From contig NZ_FYEH01000007.1 in the NCBI RefSeq assembly GCF_900187945.1, positions 124,001 to 188,000 of the forward strand: a DNA stretch of 64,000 nt. The letters run 5' to 3'. The position numbers were made by a program, and so were the translations under genes. The stretch is from Arboricoccus pini (GTDB taxonomy: Bacteria > Pseudomonadota > Alphaproteobacteria > Geminicoccales > Geminicoccaceae). Position 1 is the first letter of the stretch, and every line of letters starts with the position of its first letter. Positions 36,435-50,839 of this stretch are shown here, one piece after another. The notes below the pieces were generated by a model, which was not told the origin of the DNA, did not search any database, and worked only from the letters and a program-made list of their open reading frames with translations.

Positions 36435-36546
36435 GAGGGGGCAGGCGCGCCGCCGCCGCGATTTCCCCGGACGTATGGTTGAGGCTGGCCGCTTATGCCG
36501 CTACGCAGTGACCTTGCGGTCTCCTGCGATGTCGGACGGGTCTTCG

Positions 36547-37542
36547 ATGACGATGTGGAAAAACTGGCGGCAACGCCGCAAGACGTCGCCCCTCGAGGTC
36601 CCTCTTCGTCCGGGTCTGGACCCACGCGCCCTAGAGAGCCAGACGCCGATCGGCATCTCGACCGAGGCCAGGATCGCCATGGCGGTGCGTTGTCGCGACG
36701 CGGACGACGTGCCGAAGGTGAAGAACGCCGGCAAGGTGGTGGAACTGGCGGATGGCGGGCCGGTGCAGATCATGCACAACGGCCTGCGCGTCAAGGCTGG
36801 TGGCTATCACGGCCTTTGGATGCAGCACCTGATCGAGCTTTGCCGCGGCCATCACGAGCCGCAGGAGGAGAGAGCCTTCCACGCCGTCATGGGGATCCTG
36901 CCCGAGAAGGGATGGATGATCGAGCTCGGCGGCTTTTGGAGCTATTATTCCCTCTGGTTCTTGCAGGGCCACCGCAAGCGCCGGGCGATCGTACTGGAGC
37001 CGGACCCGGCACATATCGAGGTCGGCCGGGCGAACGCACGGCTCAACGACCTGGCGCCTGACTTCGTGCAGGGCTTCGTCGGTGCGACCTCGTTGGCGCC
37101 GCAAGCTTTCGAGACCGAGGATTCCGGCATCTGTCAGGTGCCGCGCTATAGCGTTCCAGACCTCTTGGCCAGCCGACGGATCGAACGTCTGACGCTTTTG
37201 CATTGTGATACGCAGGGTGCGGAGTTCGATACGCTCCTAGGCTGCGAGGCGCTCTTTGCTGCCCGTCGGATCGACTGGGTGTTTGTCTCGACCCATGTCC
37301 ATCACATCAGCGGCGATCCATTGACCCACCAGCGCTGTCTGGCACTCCTGCTCAATGCCGGGGCCACCATCGTTGCCGAACATGATGTTCATGAGAGCTT
37401 CAGCGGCGACGGCCTGATCGTAGCGACCTTTGCGCCCTTGCCGCGAACCTGGCGACCCTTGCAGCTCAGCCATAATCGCTATTCGACCAGCCTCTTTCGC
37501 AACCCGCTCTACGATCTGGCGGCCCGGGGGGCGTCCGGCTGA
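36547..37542 (+). CDS. FkbM-like SAM-dependent methyltransferase
   Basis: About 331 residues with a Rossmann methyltransferase core: GWMIELGGFWSYYSLWFLQ (motif I region), AIVLEPDPAHIEVGRANARLN, and a late LTLLHCDTQGAEFDTLLG, which corresponds to the FkbM DVEGAE block (here DTQGAE). The C-terminal part ends with NRYSTSLFRNPLYDL. The N-terminus is basic. ATG 36547 is preferred because GGACGGG lies six bases before it, but 36529 and 36475 are open alternatives. It sits at the edge of the polysaccharide locus and is convergent with rmd, so O-methylation of a surface glycan is a reasonable inference. Confidence 0.7.
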   Translation: MTMWKNWRQRRKTSPLEVPLRPGLDPRALESQTPIGISTEARIAMAVRCRDADDVPKVKNAGKVVELADGGPVQIMHNGLRVKAGGYHGLWMQHLIELCRGHHEPQEERAFHAVMGILPEKGWMIELGGFWSYYSLWFLQGHRKRRAIVLEPDPAHIEVGRANARLNDLAPDFVQGFVGATSLAPQAFETEDSGICQVPRYSVPDLLASRRIERLTLLHCDTQGAEFDTLLGCEALFAARRIDWVFVSTHVHHISGDPLTHQRCLALLLNAGATIVAEHDVHESFSGDGLIVATFAPLPRTWRPLQLSHNRYSTSLFRNPLYDLAARGASG

Positions 37543-37558
37543 TCGCGACATTCGCCGG

Positions 37559-38512
37559 CTAGCTTCTCATTCGCGCTTCCTGGCCCGCCCAATAGTCGAG
37601 GAGCGAGGTCAGGAGGCCCTTCCAGGGGACAGCGGGTCGCCAGTCGAACGTGTCGGCAAAGCGGCTGGGGTCGCCCGAGGAGTAGATGCTGTCGAAGGGG
37701 CGTGGCGTCGTCGCGTGTTCGACGAACTCCACCTCGACGCCGCTGAGCGCTGCCAGTTCGCGCGCGACCTTGCGCAGATGGCGCGGCGTACCGGACGCGA
37801 TGTTGAAGGCCTGCCCGTTTGGCGGGTCCTCGTGACGTAGGATGGCGATATAGGCCTGGACGACGTCGCTCACGTCAAGGAAATCGCGCCAGCGATCGAG
37901 CGAGCCCGTCTCGAGGCGCGGCGGCTTGTGGCCGGCCTTGATCGCCGCCATCTGCTCGGCCATGCGCGGCAGGACGAAGCGGGAGGACTGGCCGGGACCG
38001 GTGTGATTGAAGAGGCGCAGCGTTAGGGCGCGCAGGCCCGAGAGCGCCATCTGGCCGAGCGCGAGATCGGCTGCGGCCTTGGCGGCCGCATAGGGATTGG
38101 CCGGCGCCAGGAGACTGGTCTCGGAAAGCGGCGTGCGGGTGACGAAGGACGTGCCATAGACCTCGCCCGTTGAGGCATAGATCAAGAGCGCCTCGGGACA
38201 AAGATCGCGCAATGCGTGCGCCAGGTGAAGCGTGCCGAAGAGATTGGTCTCGTAGGTAGCGATCGGGTCGGCGAACGCCTCGTCGACCGAGGAGAGCGCC
38301 GCCAGATGGATGCAGGCGCGGGGTCGGACGGCCGCGATGAGGTCGCGCACCTTCTCAGGCGCGCGGATCTCGAGCGTATGGAGACCTTCTCTGTCCGTAT
38401 GGCTGGTCCCGATGACCGGGGTCGCCGGAAATTCGGCGCGCAGGGCCGCCGTCAGGCGCTGGCCGACAAACCCGTCAGCGCCGGTCACGAGGATCGGGCG
38501 CAGGGCCGACAT
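37559..38512 (-). CDS. rmd: GDP-4-dehydro-6-deoxy-D-mannose reductase (GDP-D-rhamnose forming)
   Basis: Extended SDR of 317 residues: NAD(P)-binding VTGADGFVGQRL, HLAALSSVDEAFADP, active-site Ser/Thr in IYASTGEVYG, and the YxxxK motif in NPYAAAKAAAD. Directly after gmd on the same strand (8-base gap), it most likely reduces the Gmd product to GDP-D-rhamnose. The alternative, fucose-forming Fcl/WcaG, is less likely because the LSET...NPYAAAK and FNHTGPGQSSRFVLPR segments resemble Rmd. ATG 38512 gives the canonical short N-terminus. Confidence 0.85.
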   Translation of the reverse strand: MSALRPILVTGADGFVGQRLTAALRAEFPATPVIGTSHTDREGLHTLEIRAPEKVRDLIAAVRPRACIHLAALSSVDEAFADPIATYETNLFGTLHLAHALRDLCPEALLIYASTGEVYGTSFVTRTPLSETSLLAPANPYAAAKAAADLALGQMALSGLRALTLRLFNHTGPGQSSRFVLPRMAEQMAAIKAGHKPPRLETGSLDRWRDFLDVSDVVQAYIAILRHEDPPNGQAFNIASGTPRHLRKVARELAALSGVEVEFVEHATTPRPFDSIYSSGDPSRFADTFDWRPAVPWKGLLTSLLDYWAGQEARMRS

Positions 38513-38520
38513 GGCTGCGC

Positions 38521-44051
<5,531 letters not shown>

Positions 44052-44105
44052 TCATCCGTCGCCGCCGCGTATCCGGCATGTGCGAATAAAGAGAGGAAGC
44101 GTTCC

Positions 44106-45350
44106 ATGCGGGCTATGGACACGAAGACCAGGTCGCCGGCCAAAAGGCTGAGGGCGTTTATGCTCGAGCCCCTACGCAAGGATATCCACAAGCTCAACGA
44201 ACGGCTGGACGGCTTGCCGGCCAATCCTGTCGCCGGCGGCGAGAGGACGGGGACCCCTCCGGTTGCGGTCGATATCAACATGCAGCTGCACCAGGCCCGC
44301 AGTGCATATCTCCGGCAACTGCCCAAGAATTGCGAGGTCTTCGTCAGCGCCGGCTGCGCCGGCCTTTGGTATTTCGAATGGGTCCAGGAATGCTATGGCG
44401 ATATCGGTCGCCATCTGGGTGTTGAATATTACTCGCCCAAGCCCGAGGGGCTGCCGGACAATGTCGTCTGGATCGAGAATACCTGCTCCGACATGTCGGC
44501 CGTGCGCGACAAGGAAGCCGATCTCGTCTTCTCCGGCGAGAATATGGAGCATCTCTGGCCCGAGGAGGTCTGTGGCTTCTACAAGGAAGCCGCGCGCATT
44601 CTCAAGCCTGGCGGCCTGCTCGTCATCGACAGCCCGAACCGTGCCATCACGACGGACCTGAATTGGAGCCATCCCGAACATACGGTCGAGCTAACGGTGG
44701 ACGAGGCGATCGAGCTCACCCAGCTCTCAGGGTTCGACATCACCGCCGTCAAGGGCATCTGGCTCTGCCGCGATCCGGCAACCGGCCAGACCCTGCCCTT
44801 CGTGCCGGGCCAGGGCGATTCCATATCGATCGTCGAGCGCAACGTCATGGCCGTGAACGATCCAGAGAATTCGTTCATCTGGTGGATCGAGGCGCGACGC
44901 AATGAGAAGGCTGTGGAGGCCGAGGCACTTGAACGACGCATGAGCGGCATCTTCGCCGCCGCCTGGCCCGAGCGGCTGACGCGCTCCATCATGGGCGTCG
45001 GCGAGCTGCGCCTGGAGAATGGCGAGCCCTGGGCGGTGGCCAAGGACGGCGACAAGGGTGCCCTCATCTATGGGCCCTATATGCCGCTCAAGGCCGGCCG
45101 GTATCGGGTAACCTTTGAGCTGAACAAGGAGAGCGATGAAATGCCCGCGGCGGTCACGCTCGATGTCGTGATGCGGGAACCGGCCGTCACGCTGGCAAGC
45201 ACCAAAATTCAGGTCCAGCCGGGGCGATCGACCTTCCAGCTCGAGTTCGAGCTTAGCCAGCTTGAGTTCGGCATCCAGTTTCGCTGCTTCGTGCATGGAG
45301 GTGCCGGCTTTGCGTGCCGGCGGTCGTGCGTGCTGGAGACCCTCGCCTGA
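44106..45350 (+). CDS. SAM-dependent methyltransferase with C-terminal beta-rich domain
   Basis: A 414-residue protein. A basic N-terminal helix (LRAFMLEPLRKDIHKLNERL) precedes a class I methyltransferase domain with CEVFVSAGCAGLWYFEW at the SAM-loop position. Next come LVFSGENMEHLWPEEVCGFYKEAARILKPGGLLVIDSPNR, which is typical of type 11 enzymes, and a late WSHPEHTVELT. The last 130 residues (from about KAGRYRVTFELNKES) look like a beta-sandwich of the carbohydrate-binding type. ATG 44106 has an AGAGAGGAAG ribosome site. Placed 54 bases after the GT gene, it probably methylates a sugar or caps the chain. No experimental relative is recognised. Confidence 0.75.
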   Translation: MRAMDTKTRSPAKRLRAFMLEPLRKDIHKLNERLDGLPANPVAGGERTGTPPVAVDINMQLHQARSAYLRQLPKNCEVFVSAGCAGLWYFEWVQECYGDIGRHLGVEYYSPKPEGLPDNVVWIENTCSDMSAVRDKEADLVFSGENMEHLWPEEVCGFYKEAARILKPGGLLVIDSPNRAITTDLNWSHPEHTVELTVDEAIELTQLSGFDITAVKGIWLCRDPATGQTLPFVPGQGDSISIVERNVMAVNDPENSFIWWIEARRNEKAVEAEALERRMSGIFAAAWPERLTRSIMGVGELRLENGEPWAVAKDGDKGALIYGPYMPLKAGRYRVTFELNKESDEMPAAVTLDVVMREPAVTLASTKIQVQPGRSTFQLEFELSQLEFGIQFRCFVHGGAGFACRRSCVLETLA

Positions 45351-45459
45351 CCAAGCGGCATTCGAGCCGTGCCGCCGGAGACGCGTCATTTGCCGGCGGC
45401 GCACCATGGCCTTCTTCTCGCTATAAGACACGGCATAAATCAGCACAGGCCTGGAACGG

Positions 45460-46329
45460 TTGATTTCTAATTTGACGAACACTCAGCCCCTTGCATTCAT
45501 GCACGTGCCCAAGACCTCCGGCACGTCCATCATGGCGGCCTTGGCCGCAGGCCACGAACCGACGGCGATGGTGGGCGGCTTCGATCATTCGCTGTTTGGT
45601 ACGTTTGAGGATTTCGACGAGCTCTCCGAGCAGGTGGCACCGTTCATTTATGCCTCGTCGGGCGTCGTCCCGCGAGGTGCTGCCGTCATTGCCGGGCATA
45701 TGGCCCTCTCGACGCTGCGCCAGACATATCCCGAGGCACGATTCATGACGATCCTGCGGGAGCCGATCTGCCGGCTGCTCTCGCATTGGATGTTCTGGCG
45801 GCAGCTCACGGATGGTGACCTTGCCGTCTGGTGGCCCTGGTCCGAGCGTGTCAGCCTGGCGCGTCAGCCGCTGGAGAGCTTCATTTCGAACCCGATCCTG
45901 GCTTGTCAGACAGATAATCTGACCCTGCGCATGTTGCTCTGGCCCCATCCGCTCATTCCTCGCGGCGATTTCATCCGCCCTGCCGATGATCGCGTCCTGC
46001 TGGCCGAGGCTACGCGAAGGCTGATGATCTTCGACTTCCTCGATTGCGTCGAGAATCCCGACCTCTGGGGACGCATCGAAACCTGGCTGCAACGTCCCCT
46101 GACGCGTGCCAATCTCAATGAGACCAGCGCGATCCCCCCAGCCTATCGCAGCCCGCTCCACAGCGAATTGACGCCGGCTGCAAGGCAGCTGCTGCGCGAG
46201 CGATCCCGACTGGACCTCCGGCTCTGGCAGAGCGTTGCGCGAGACAAGATCGCGGCTTTTCCGCGGGTACGAAAGACCGCGATTCGGCGCTGCGTGCGCC
46301 GCTATGCCGAGCTCATGCGACCCGATTGA
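45460..46329 (+). CDS. Sulfotransferase family protein
   Basis: A 289-residue protein with the PAPS-binding 5'-phosphosulfate loop LAFMHVPKTSGTSIMAAL near the N-terminus and the 3'-phosphate segment FMTILREPICRLLSHWMFW, the pattern of Sulfotransfer_2 enzymes that act on carbohydrates. The last 40 residues are Arg-rich. No ATG suits the start; TTG 45460 is used, and an internal ATG (45499) falls inside the P-loop and is too late. It is the last gene of the plus-strand polysaccharide cluster, 109 bases after the methyltransferase, so sulfation of the surface glycan is inferred. Confidence 0.75.
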   Translation: MISNLTNTQPLAFMHVPKTSGTSIMAALAAGHEPTAMVGGFDHSLFGTFEDFDELSEQVAPFIYASSGVVPRGAAVIAGHMALSTLRQTYPEARFMTILREPICRLLSHWMFWRQLTDGDLAVWWPWSERVSLARQPLESFISNPILACQTDNLTLRMLLWPHPLIPRGDFIRPADDRVLLAEATRRLMIFDFLDCVENPDLWGRIETWLQRPLTRANLNETSAIPPAYRSPLHSELTPAARQLLRERSRLDLRLWQSVARDKIAAFPRVRKTAIRRCVRRYAELMRPD

Positions 46330-46429
46330 TCGCCCCTTCTTCGGCATTCGGGGCACCGAGCGGCGCATCATGGGCCGTCCGGTTCGACGTCGATGCGATC
46401 GCGAGGAAGAGCCGGCGCGACGTGATGCT

Positions 46430-47893
46430 TCAGGCCACGAGGCGCACGTCGCTCACTTCATTGCCGACGATGGCCAGATCCTCGACGAAGCGCCGATATT
46501 CAGCCTTTTGCGCCGCCTTGTCGGGCAGGCGCAGCAAAAAAGAAGGATGCACCGTGATCAGTCCGTGGAAATGGGCCATGCTGGTGATCCGTCCACGCTC
46601 GCGACCGATGGTCACTGCTCTGCCGGTCAAGGCACGGGCGGCCGTGGCCCCCATCGCCACGGCCAGGCGCGGGCGGATGAGGCGAAGCTCCTCGGCCAGC
46701 CACCAATGGCAGGCTTCGATCTCACCAGCGTCTGGCTTTTGATGAATGCGGCGCTTGCCGCGCAGGACGAACTTGAAATGTTTGACTGCATTGGTGACGT
46801 AGATCAGCCGGCGGTCGAGACCAGCCTCGGCCAGCGCGCGATCGAAGAGTTGGCCGGCAGGACCGACGAAGGGGCGCCCTGCCAGATCTTCCTGGTCGCC
46901 AGGCTGCTCGCCTATGAAGATGACGGGCGCGTCCGGCGGTCCTTCGCCAAAGACGGTCTGGGTGGCAGGCGCATGCAGGGAGCAGCGCGCGCAACTCGTC
47001 GAGGCATGGCGGAGGGCGGCCAGCGTGTCGCCCTCCGGAGCCGGCGTATGCCTCGGGGCGGGAATTGATTTTCGTGCCGTCACGGGGGCGGCCTCCAGCA
47101 TGGCTTCCGTTCTGGCCGGTGCCTGTTGCAGCAATTCCGGGATAAGCGCGGCCTCGGGCAGATTATGCCAGTATTTGCGCGGCATCTCGGCGCGCATAGC
47201 CTCGGGATTGATCCGTGCTGGATTGAACATGGCGCGGTAATAAGCCTGCCACCAGGCCTCGAGCCCATCTGCCGGCGGGGCCTCGCTGCGCGTCACGCCG
47301 GGTGTGAAGCGGATCGTCGCCTTGTCCCAATGCATGCAGCCGCGCGGGGTGAGGATCGACCAGCGCATGCTGGCAAAGCGGTCGCAAAAGAAATCCTGCA
47401 TGCGCCTTAAGATCAGATGCTCGGGCTCGAACCAGGCGACATAATGCTCGTGCCCGCCGCCCGGTCCATCACCGCGCCCGTCGTCGGGCCCACCATCGAC
47501 AATCACGCGGCGGAAGCGAACGAAAGCCGTCATCTTGTGCATGTCGCGTCGCACCGCCCTGGCCATCATCTCCAGGCGATGCACCAAGGGGTCGGCGCTG
47601 ACCTGAAGAAGGTGGCGCTCGCCGTGCAGGAGTCGCCAGAGCAAGCGATAGAGGAGGGCAAAACGCAGGGGATCGGCATGCGCGACAACGAGGCTGGCCA
47701 ACGACACGAAGGCGCGCGGTACGCCAAGGGGCGCATCGGCCGGTGGCGGTGACTGGCCGAACAAGACGCCCTCTTCCGGCCCGCCGAAAGTGACGTCGTC
47801 GGGCGAGGCGTCGATCGCCGTCAGCCGCCGCGCGGCGTCCTGGAACGAAGCGAGGTCGCCGTCATCCGCCAGGGCCAGGTGCCAGCGCGCCAT
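46430..47893 (-). CDS. DUF4130-UdgX fusion, uracil-DNA glycosylase superfamily
   Basis: A 487-residue two-domain protein. Residues about 1-245 are the DUF4130/TIGR03915 domain (LYRLLWRLLHGERHLLQV, VRRDMHKMTAFVRFR, FEPEHLILRRMQDFFCDRFA). Residues about 285-487 are a family-4-like uracil-DNA glycosylase with four Cys Fe-S ligands beginning SCARCSLHAPATQTVFGEG. The motif is GEQPGDQEDLAGRPFVGPAG, and the UdgX signature loop GKRRIHQKP follows. HPSFLLRL is the second active-site motif. In UdgX the His of the RIHQKP loop forms a covalent bond with DNA at uracil. It follows the radical SAM gene by three bases, as in many genomes. Confidence 0.92.
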   Translation of the reverse strand: MARWHLALADDGDLASFQDAARRLTAIDASPDDVTFGGPEEGVLFGQSPPPADAPLGVPRAFVSLASLVVAHADPLRFALLYRLLWRLLHGERHLLQVSADPLVHRLEMMARAVRRDMHKMTAFVRFRRVIVDGGPDDGRGDGPGGGHEHYVAWFEPEHLILRRMQDFFCDRFASMRWSILTPRGCMHWDKATIRFTPGVTRSEAPPADGLEAWWQAYYRAMFNPARINPEAMRAEMPRKYWHNLPEAALIPELLQQAPARTEAMLEAAPVTARKSIPAPRHTPAPEGDTLAALRHASTSCARCSLHAPATQTVFGEGPPDAPVIFIGEQPGDQEDLAGRPFVGPAGQLFDRALAEAGLDRRLIYVTNAVKHFKFVLRGKRRIHQKPDAGEIEACHWWLAEELRLIRPRLAVAMGATAARALTGRAVTIGRERGRITSMAHFHGLITVHPSFLLRLPDKAAQKAEYRRFVEDLAIVGNEVSDVRLVA

Positions 47894-47896
47894 GGC

Positions 47897-49147
47897 TCAG
47901 CCAAAGAGCGGCAATTGGCGGGGAGGGGGGACGAAATGCTGGCGCAGGTCCTGGCGGTCCAGAAGGAGCGGTCGGTGGTCCGGCAGGCTGACGAAAGGCA
48001 GGAGCTTCTTGACCGAGACGGTCAGCCTTGCGAGATCCTCCAGCCGCAAGCGGCGATGGCGGCGCGAGCGCAGGACGGCGGCGACTGCGCGGGTGCCCAG
48101 GCCCGGCACGCGCAAAAGCATCTCCTTGGCCGCGCGGTTGATGTCGACCGGAAACTGCTCGCGATGTGCCAGCGCCCAGGCAAGCTTGGGATCGATCTCC
48201 AGATCGAGCATGCCGCCGGGAGCAGCCTTGGTCACCTCCTCATGTGCGAAGCCATAAAAGCGGATCAGCCAGTCGGCCTGGTAGAGCCGATGCTCGCGCA
48301 TCAAGGGGGGCGGCTTGACCGGAAGGATGCTGCTGGCGGCAGGGATGGGGCTGAAGGCCGAATAATAGACGCGTCTTAGCCCGTAGCCGGCATAGAGCCC
48401 GGCCGAGGTCGCAAGGATGGCGGCGTCGTCGGCGGCATCGGCACCGACAATCATCTGCGTGCTCTGGCCGGCGGGGGCGAAGCGCGGCCGCGCGCGCCTT
48501 GCCGCATCGCTGCGCAAGGATACCCGGCGCTCGCCTTCGACCGCGTCGATCTTGAGCTTCAAGGACGCCATGGCGCCGCGGATGGAGGGCTGCGTCTTCT
48601 CGGGTGCCAATTGCTTCAGCCCGGCCTCGGTCGGCAGCTCGATATTGATCGAGAGCCGGTCGGCATGGCGGCCCGCCTCGTCTAGGAGCTCGCGCGAGGC
48701 CTCGGGGATGGTCTTGAGATGGATGTAGCCACGAAACTGGTGTTCCAGGCGCAGCTTTCGCGCCACCAGCACCAACTGCTCCATCGTATAGTCGGCATTA
48801 CGGATGATGCCCGAGCTCAAGAACAGACCTTCGATGTAATTGCGCTTGTAGAAATCGAGGGTGAGCTCGACGATCTCGTCCACGGTGAAACGCGCGCGGC
48901 GCACGTCGCTGGAGCGGCGGTTGATGCAATAGGCGCAGTCATAAAGGCAGAAATTGGTCAAAAGGATCTTGAGCAACGACACGCAGCGACCGTCCGGCGT
49001 GTAGGAATGGCAGATGCCGCTTCCCGTGGTCGAGCCCAGGCCCTTGCCATCGCGCGAGTTCCGCCTGGCACCTCCCGACGAGGCGCAGGAGGCGTCGTAT
49101 TTGGCGGCGTCCGCCAGGATCTCGAGTTTGGCAAGCGTGTCGGTCAT
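47897..49147 (-). CDS. Putative DNA modification/repair radical SAM protein (TIGR03916)
   Basis: Radical SAM enzyme of 416 residues with the Fe-S cluster cysteines 67, 71 and 74 in NFCLYDCAYCINRRSSD. The rest matches TIGR03916: ARFTVDEIVELTLDFYKRNYIEGLFLSSGI, GYIHLKTIPEAS, and ADRLSINIELPTEAGLKQLAPEK. A C-terminal helix-hairpin-helix (AAKEMLLRVPGLGTRAVAAVL) would bind DNA. The precise reaction is unknown. It is the first gene of the operon with DUF4130-UdgX, and a LexA box lies directly before its start. Confidence 0.93.
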   Translation of the reverse strand: MTDTLAKLEILADAAKYDASCASSGGARRNSRDGKGLGSTTGSGICHSYTPDGRCVSLLKILLTNFCLYDCAYCINRRSSDVRRARFTVDEIVELTLDFYKRNYIEGLFLSSGIIRNADYTMEQLVLVARKLRLEHQFRGYIHLKTIPEASRELLDEAGRHADRLSINIELPTEAGLKQLAPEKTQPSIRGAMASLKLKIDAVEGERRVSLRSDAARRARPRFAPAGQSTQMIVGADAADDAAILATSAGLYAGYGLRRVYYSAFSPIPAASSILPVKPPPLMREHRLYQADWLIRFYGFAHEEVTKAAPGGMLDLEIDPKLAWALAHREQFPVDINRAAKEMLLRVPGLGTRAVAAVLRSRRHRRLRLEDLARLTVSVKKLLPFVSLPDHRPLLLDRQDLRQHFVPPPRQLPLFG

Positions 49148-49156
49148 GCATCTCGA

Positions 49157-49171
49157 GTTCTATCTTTGTTC
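49157..49171 (-). promoter_or_regulatory. LexA (SOS) box of the radical SAM-UdgX operon
   Basis: GTTC at 49157-49160, seven bases, GTTC at 49168-49171: an exact match to the alphaproteobacterial LexA direct repeat GTTC-N7-GTTC. It ends ten bases before the start codon (49147) of the operon's first gene, where a bound repressor would block transcription. Confidence 0.75.
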
Positions 49172-49289
49172 TTATGCATTCGCAAATCACGGCCAAGTGA
49201 GGTCGATGGGTGGCAGCGATCCCCCGCGCCGATCGGGCCCTGCCTTTAACAAGAGAAATCAGTCGTGCCAGCCTGGCGCTTCGTCGTCG

Positions 49290-49890
49290 TCAGAACCGAA
49301 GTGCCAGATGACCGGTAAAGCCGTGGTCATGGGCGGACCCGCTAAGCTGGCCGGTATAGCTCAAGCCAAGGCTGACCGGACCGATCGGTGCTGCTTCGAT
49401 GCCTGTCTGGATGAGCATGCTGTCCTTGGCCAGCGGCACGCCCTCGACGGAAAAGTCCCGCCCGGCGGCGAAGGCGAGATCGGCCGCGGGTTTCTTATCG
49501 CCCGACGCATGGCGCCAGCCCACCATGCCTTGCAGGGCGAGCAGGCCACCACCCCATGCAGGGCGGTGTTCGCCGCGCAGGCCCAAGGTGGAGAAGGTGA
49601 CGTCGGTGTCGGCACTCTGCCCGCGCAAGGCGGCGAGCCCGCCATGCTCGTCGATGTCGTCTGTGTGCAGTTGCACGTGGGCAAGGCTCGCCAACGGCTC
49701 GATGCGACCAAGCGAACCAAGCTCGATGCGGTAGCCGAGTTCGCCGAAGCCCTGCAGGGGACGTGCGTCATAATTGTCGCTCGGGTGGCTGCGCAGATCG
49801 GGAGTGTCGACCGTGCGGCGCGTATCCAGCTTATGCGTGCTCCAAAAGGCGCCGGTCCTGAGCGCCAGGCGATCAGCTTCCGCCCTGCGC
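49290..49890 (-). pseudogene. Remnant of an autotransporter beta-barrel domain
   Basis: The frame ending at 49290 reads like the last 200 residues of an autotransporter barrel: ADRLALRTGAFWSTHKLDTRR, then NYDARPLQGFGELGYRIELG, ALASLAHVQL-type strands, DTDVTFSTLGLRGEHR, LALQGMVGWRHASGD and a terminal GFTGHLALRF with the C-terminal Phe needed for outer-membrane insertion. Upstream of about 49890 the frame is Arg-rich and runs antisense-like into mntP with no passenger domain or signal peptide. The barrel is also short of the usual 260-280 residues. It is a truncated relic. Confidence 0.7.
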
Positions 49891-49966
49891 CTGAAGGATT
49901 GTCGTCGGAGCCCTCGAATGGCCAGAGGACAGGCCAGCCCTCCGTTGCAGATGCGATCGCGGCTAC

Positions 49967-50527
49967 TCAGGCCGTCAGATGCTCGACCAGCACTGAGACG
50001 CCAAGGAGGACTAGGGCGATGCCGGCCAAGGCCTCTGCTACCTTGCCGAAATGCCTGCCGATCAGTCGGCCGAGCAGCATGCCGCCCGAGGACATGCAAA
50101 AGGTGGCAACGCCAATGGCGATCGCGATGACGGCGATGTTGACGTCCAGGAAGGCCAGGGACACGCCGACCGCCATGGCATCGAGGCTAGTGCCGATGGC
50201 AGTTGCCAGGAGCACGGTCAGTGAACGACCCTTTTCCGGAGCCACCGTCTTCTTGTCGCCAAGCGCGTTCAAGAATGTATGCAGGCCAACCGCCGCCAGC
50301 AGGGCGAAGGCAATCCAGTGGTCGACGGCCTGTACGAAGCTGCTGGCCGCCACGCCGGCCGTCCAGCCGACCAGCGGTGTTATGGTCTCCACCACGCCGA
50401 AGACGATACCCGTGCGCAGTGTCTCGCCAAGACGCGGCCGGCCGATCGCCGCTCCGCGGCCGACCGAGACCGCGAACGCGTCGACGGACATGCTGATAGC
50501 CAGCACGGCGACGGCAAAGGGCGACAT
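49967..50527 (-). CDS. mntP: Manganese efflux pump MntP
   Basis: A 186-residue six-helix exporter of the MntP (DUF204) family: [22 protein letters not shown] with the key Asp, a second half with [22 protein letters not shown] carrying the repeat Asp, and a C-terminal [20 protein letters not shown]. It removes excess Mn(II). Members are usually controlled by MntR and/or a yybP-ykoY riboswitch; mntR lies at 7.7 kb in this window. I find no yybP-ykoY consensus in the leader, but there is an AT-rich, palindrome-rich block about 75 bases upstream. Confidence 0.92.
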   Translation of the reverse strand: MSPFAVAVLAISMSVDAFAVSVGRGAAIGRPRLGETLRTGIVFGVVETITPLVGWTAGVAASSFVQAVDHWIAFALLAAVGLHTFLNALGDKKTVAPEKGRSLTVLLATAIGTSLDAMAVGVSLAFLDVNIAVIAIAIGVATFCMSSGGMLLGRLIGRHFGKVAEALAGIALVLLGVSVLVEHLTA

Positions 50528-50579
50528 GGCATGGATCCAGGATGGACGGTGATAAGGATGCTCCCGCTGCTCCAGAAGT

Positions 50580-50760
50580 AGATATGGGATGGCAAAGAGT
50601 CAATATTTACAAATATAGGATAGATAACATTCATTTATTGTGCCGAACCTTAAAATATTAGTCCGATCTTATTATTCGATATTCACCGTATAATGCCTAA
50701 GATATATCTAAGTCTTTTTTAAAGACAGTATAAAACAGACGTCACGTCTTTTCTTGCTGC
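50580..50760. other. AT-rich, palindrome-rich block upstream of mntP
   Basis: About 180 bases with roughly one third G+C, sharply below the surroundings. Three perfect inverted repeats occur: ATATTT-AC-AAATAT (50603-50616), GTCTTT-TTT-AAAGAC (50712-50726) and AGACGT-C-ACGTCT (50737-50749), the last followed by TTTT. None matches the E. coli MntR box. The block may hold promoters and operators for mntP or mark a junction of transferred DNA. Confidence 0.55.
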
Positions 50761-50839
50761 GTGAGTGATCTGCAGCGGAAGCCGAGCCTGTGGCAGGCAA
50801 ATGCCAACATGGCGTGAAAGCAGTTCGATCGGGGCGGCT

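Noticed and set aside
50528-50640. yybP-ykoY manganese riboswitch before mntP
   Set aside because: The conserved loop sequences of the class are not found in the leader; a covariance search would be needed to exclude a divergent form.
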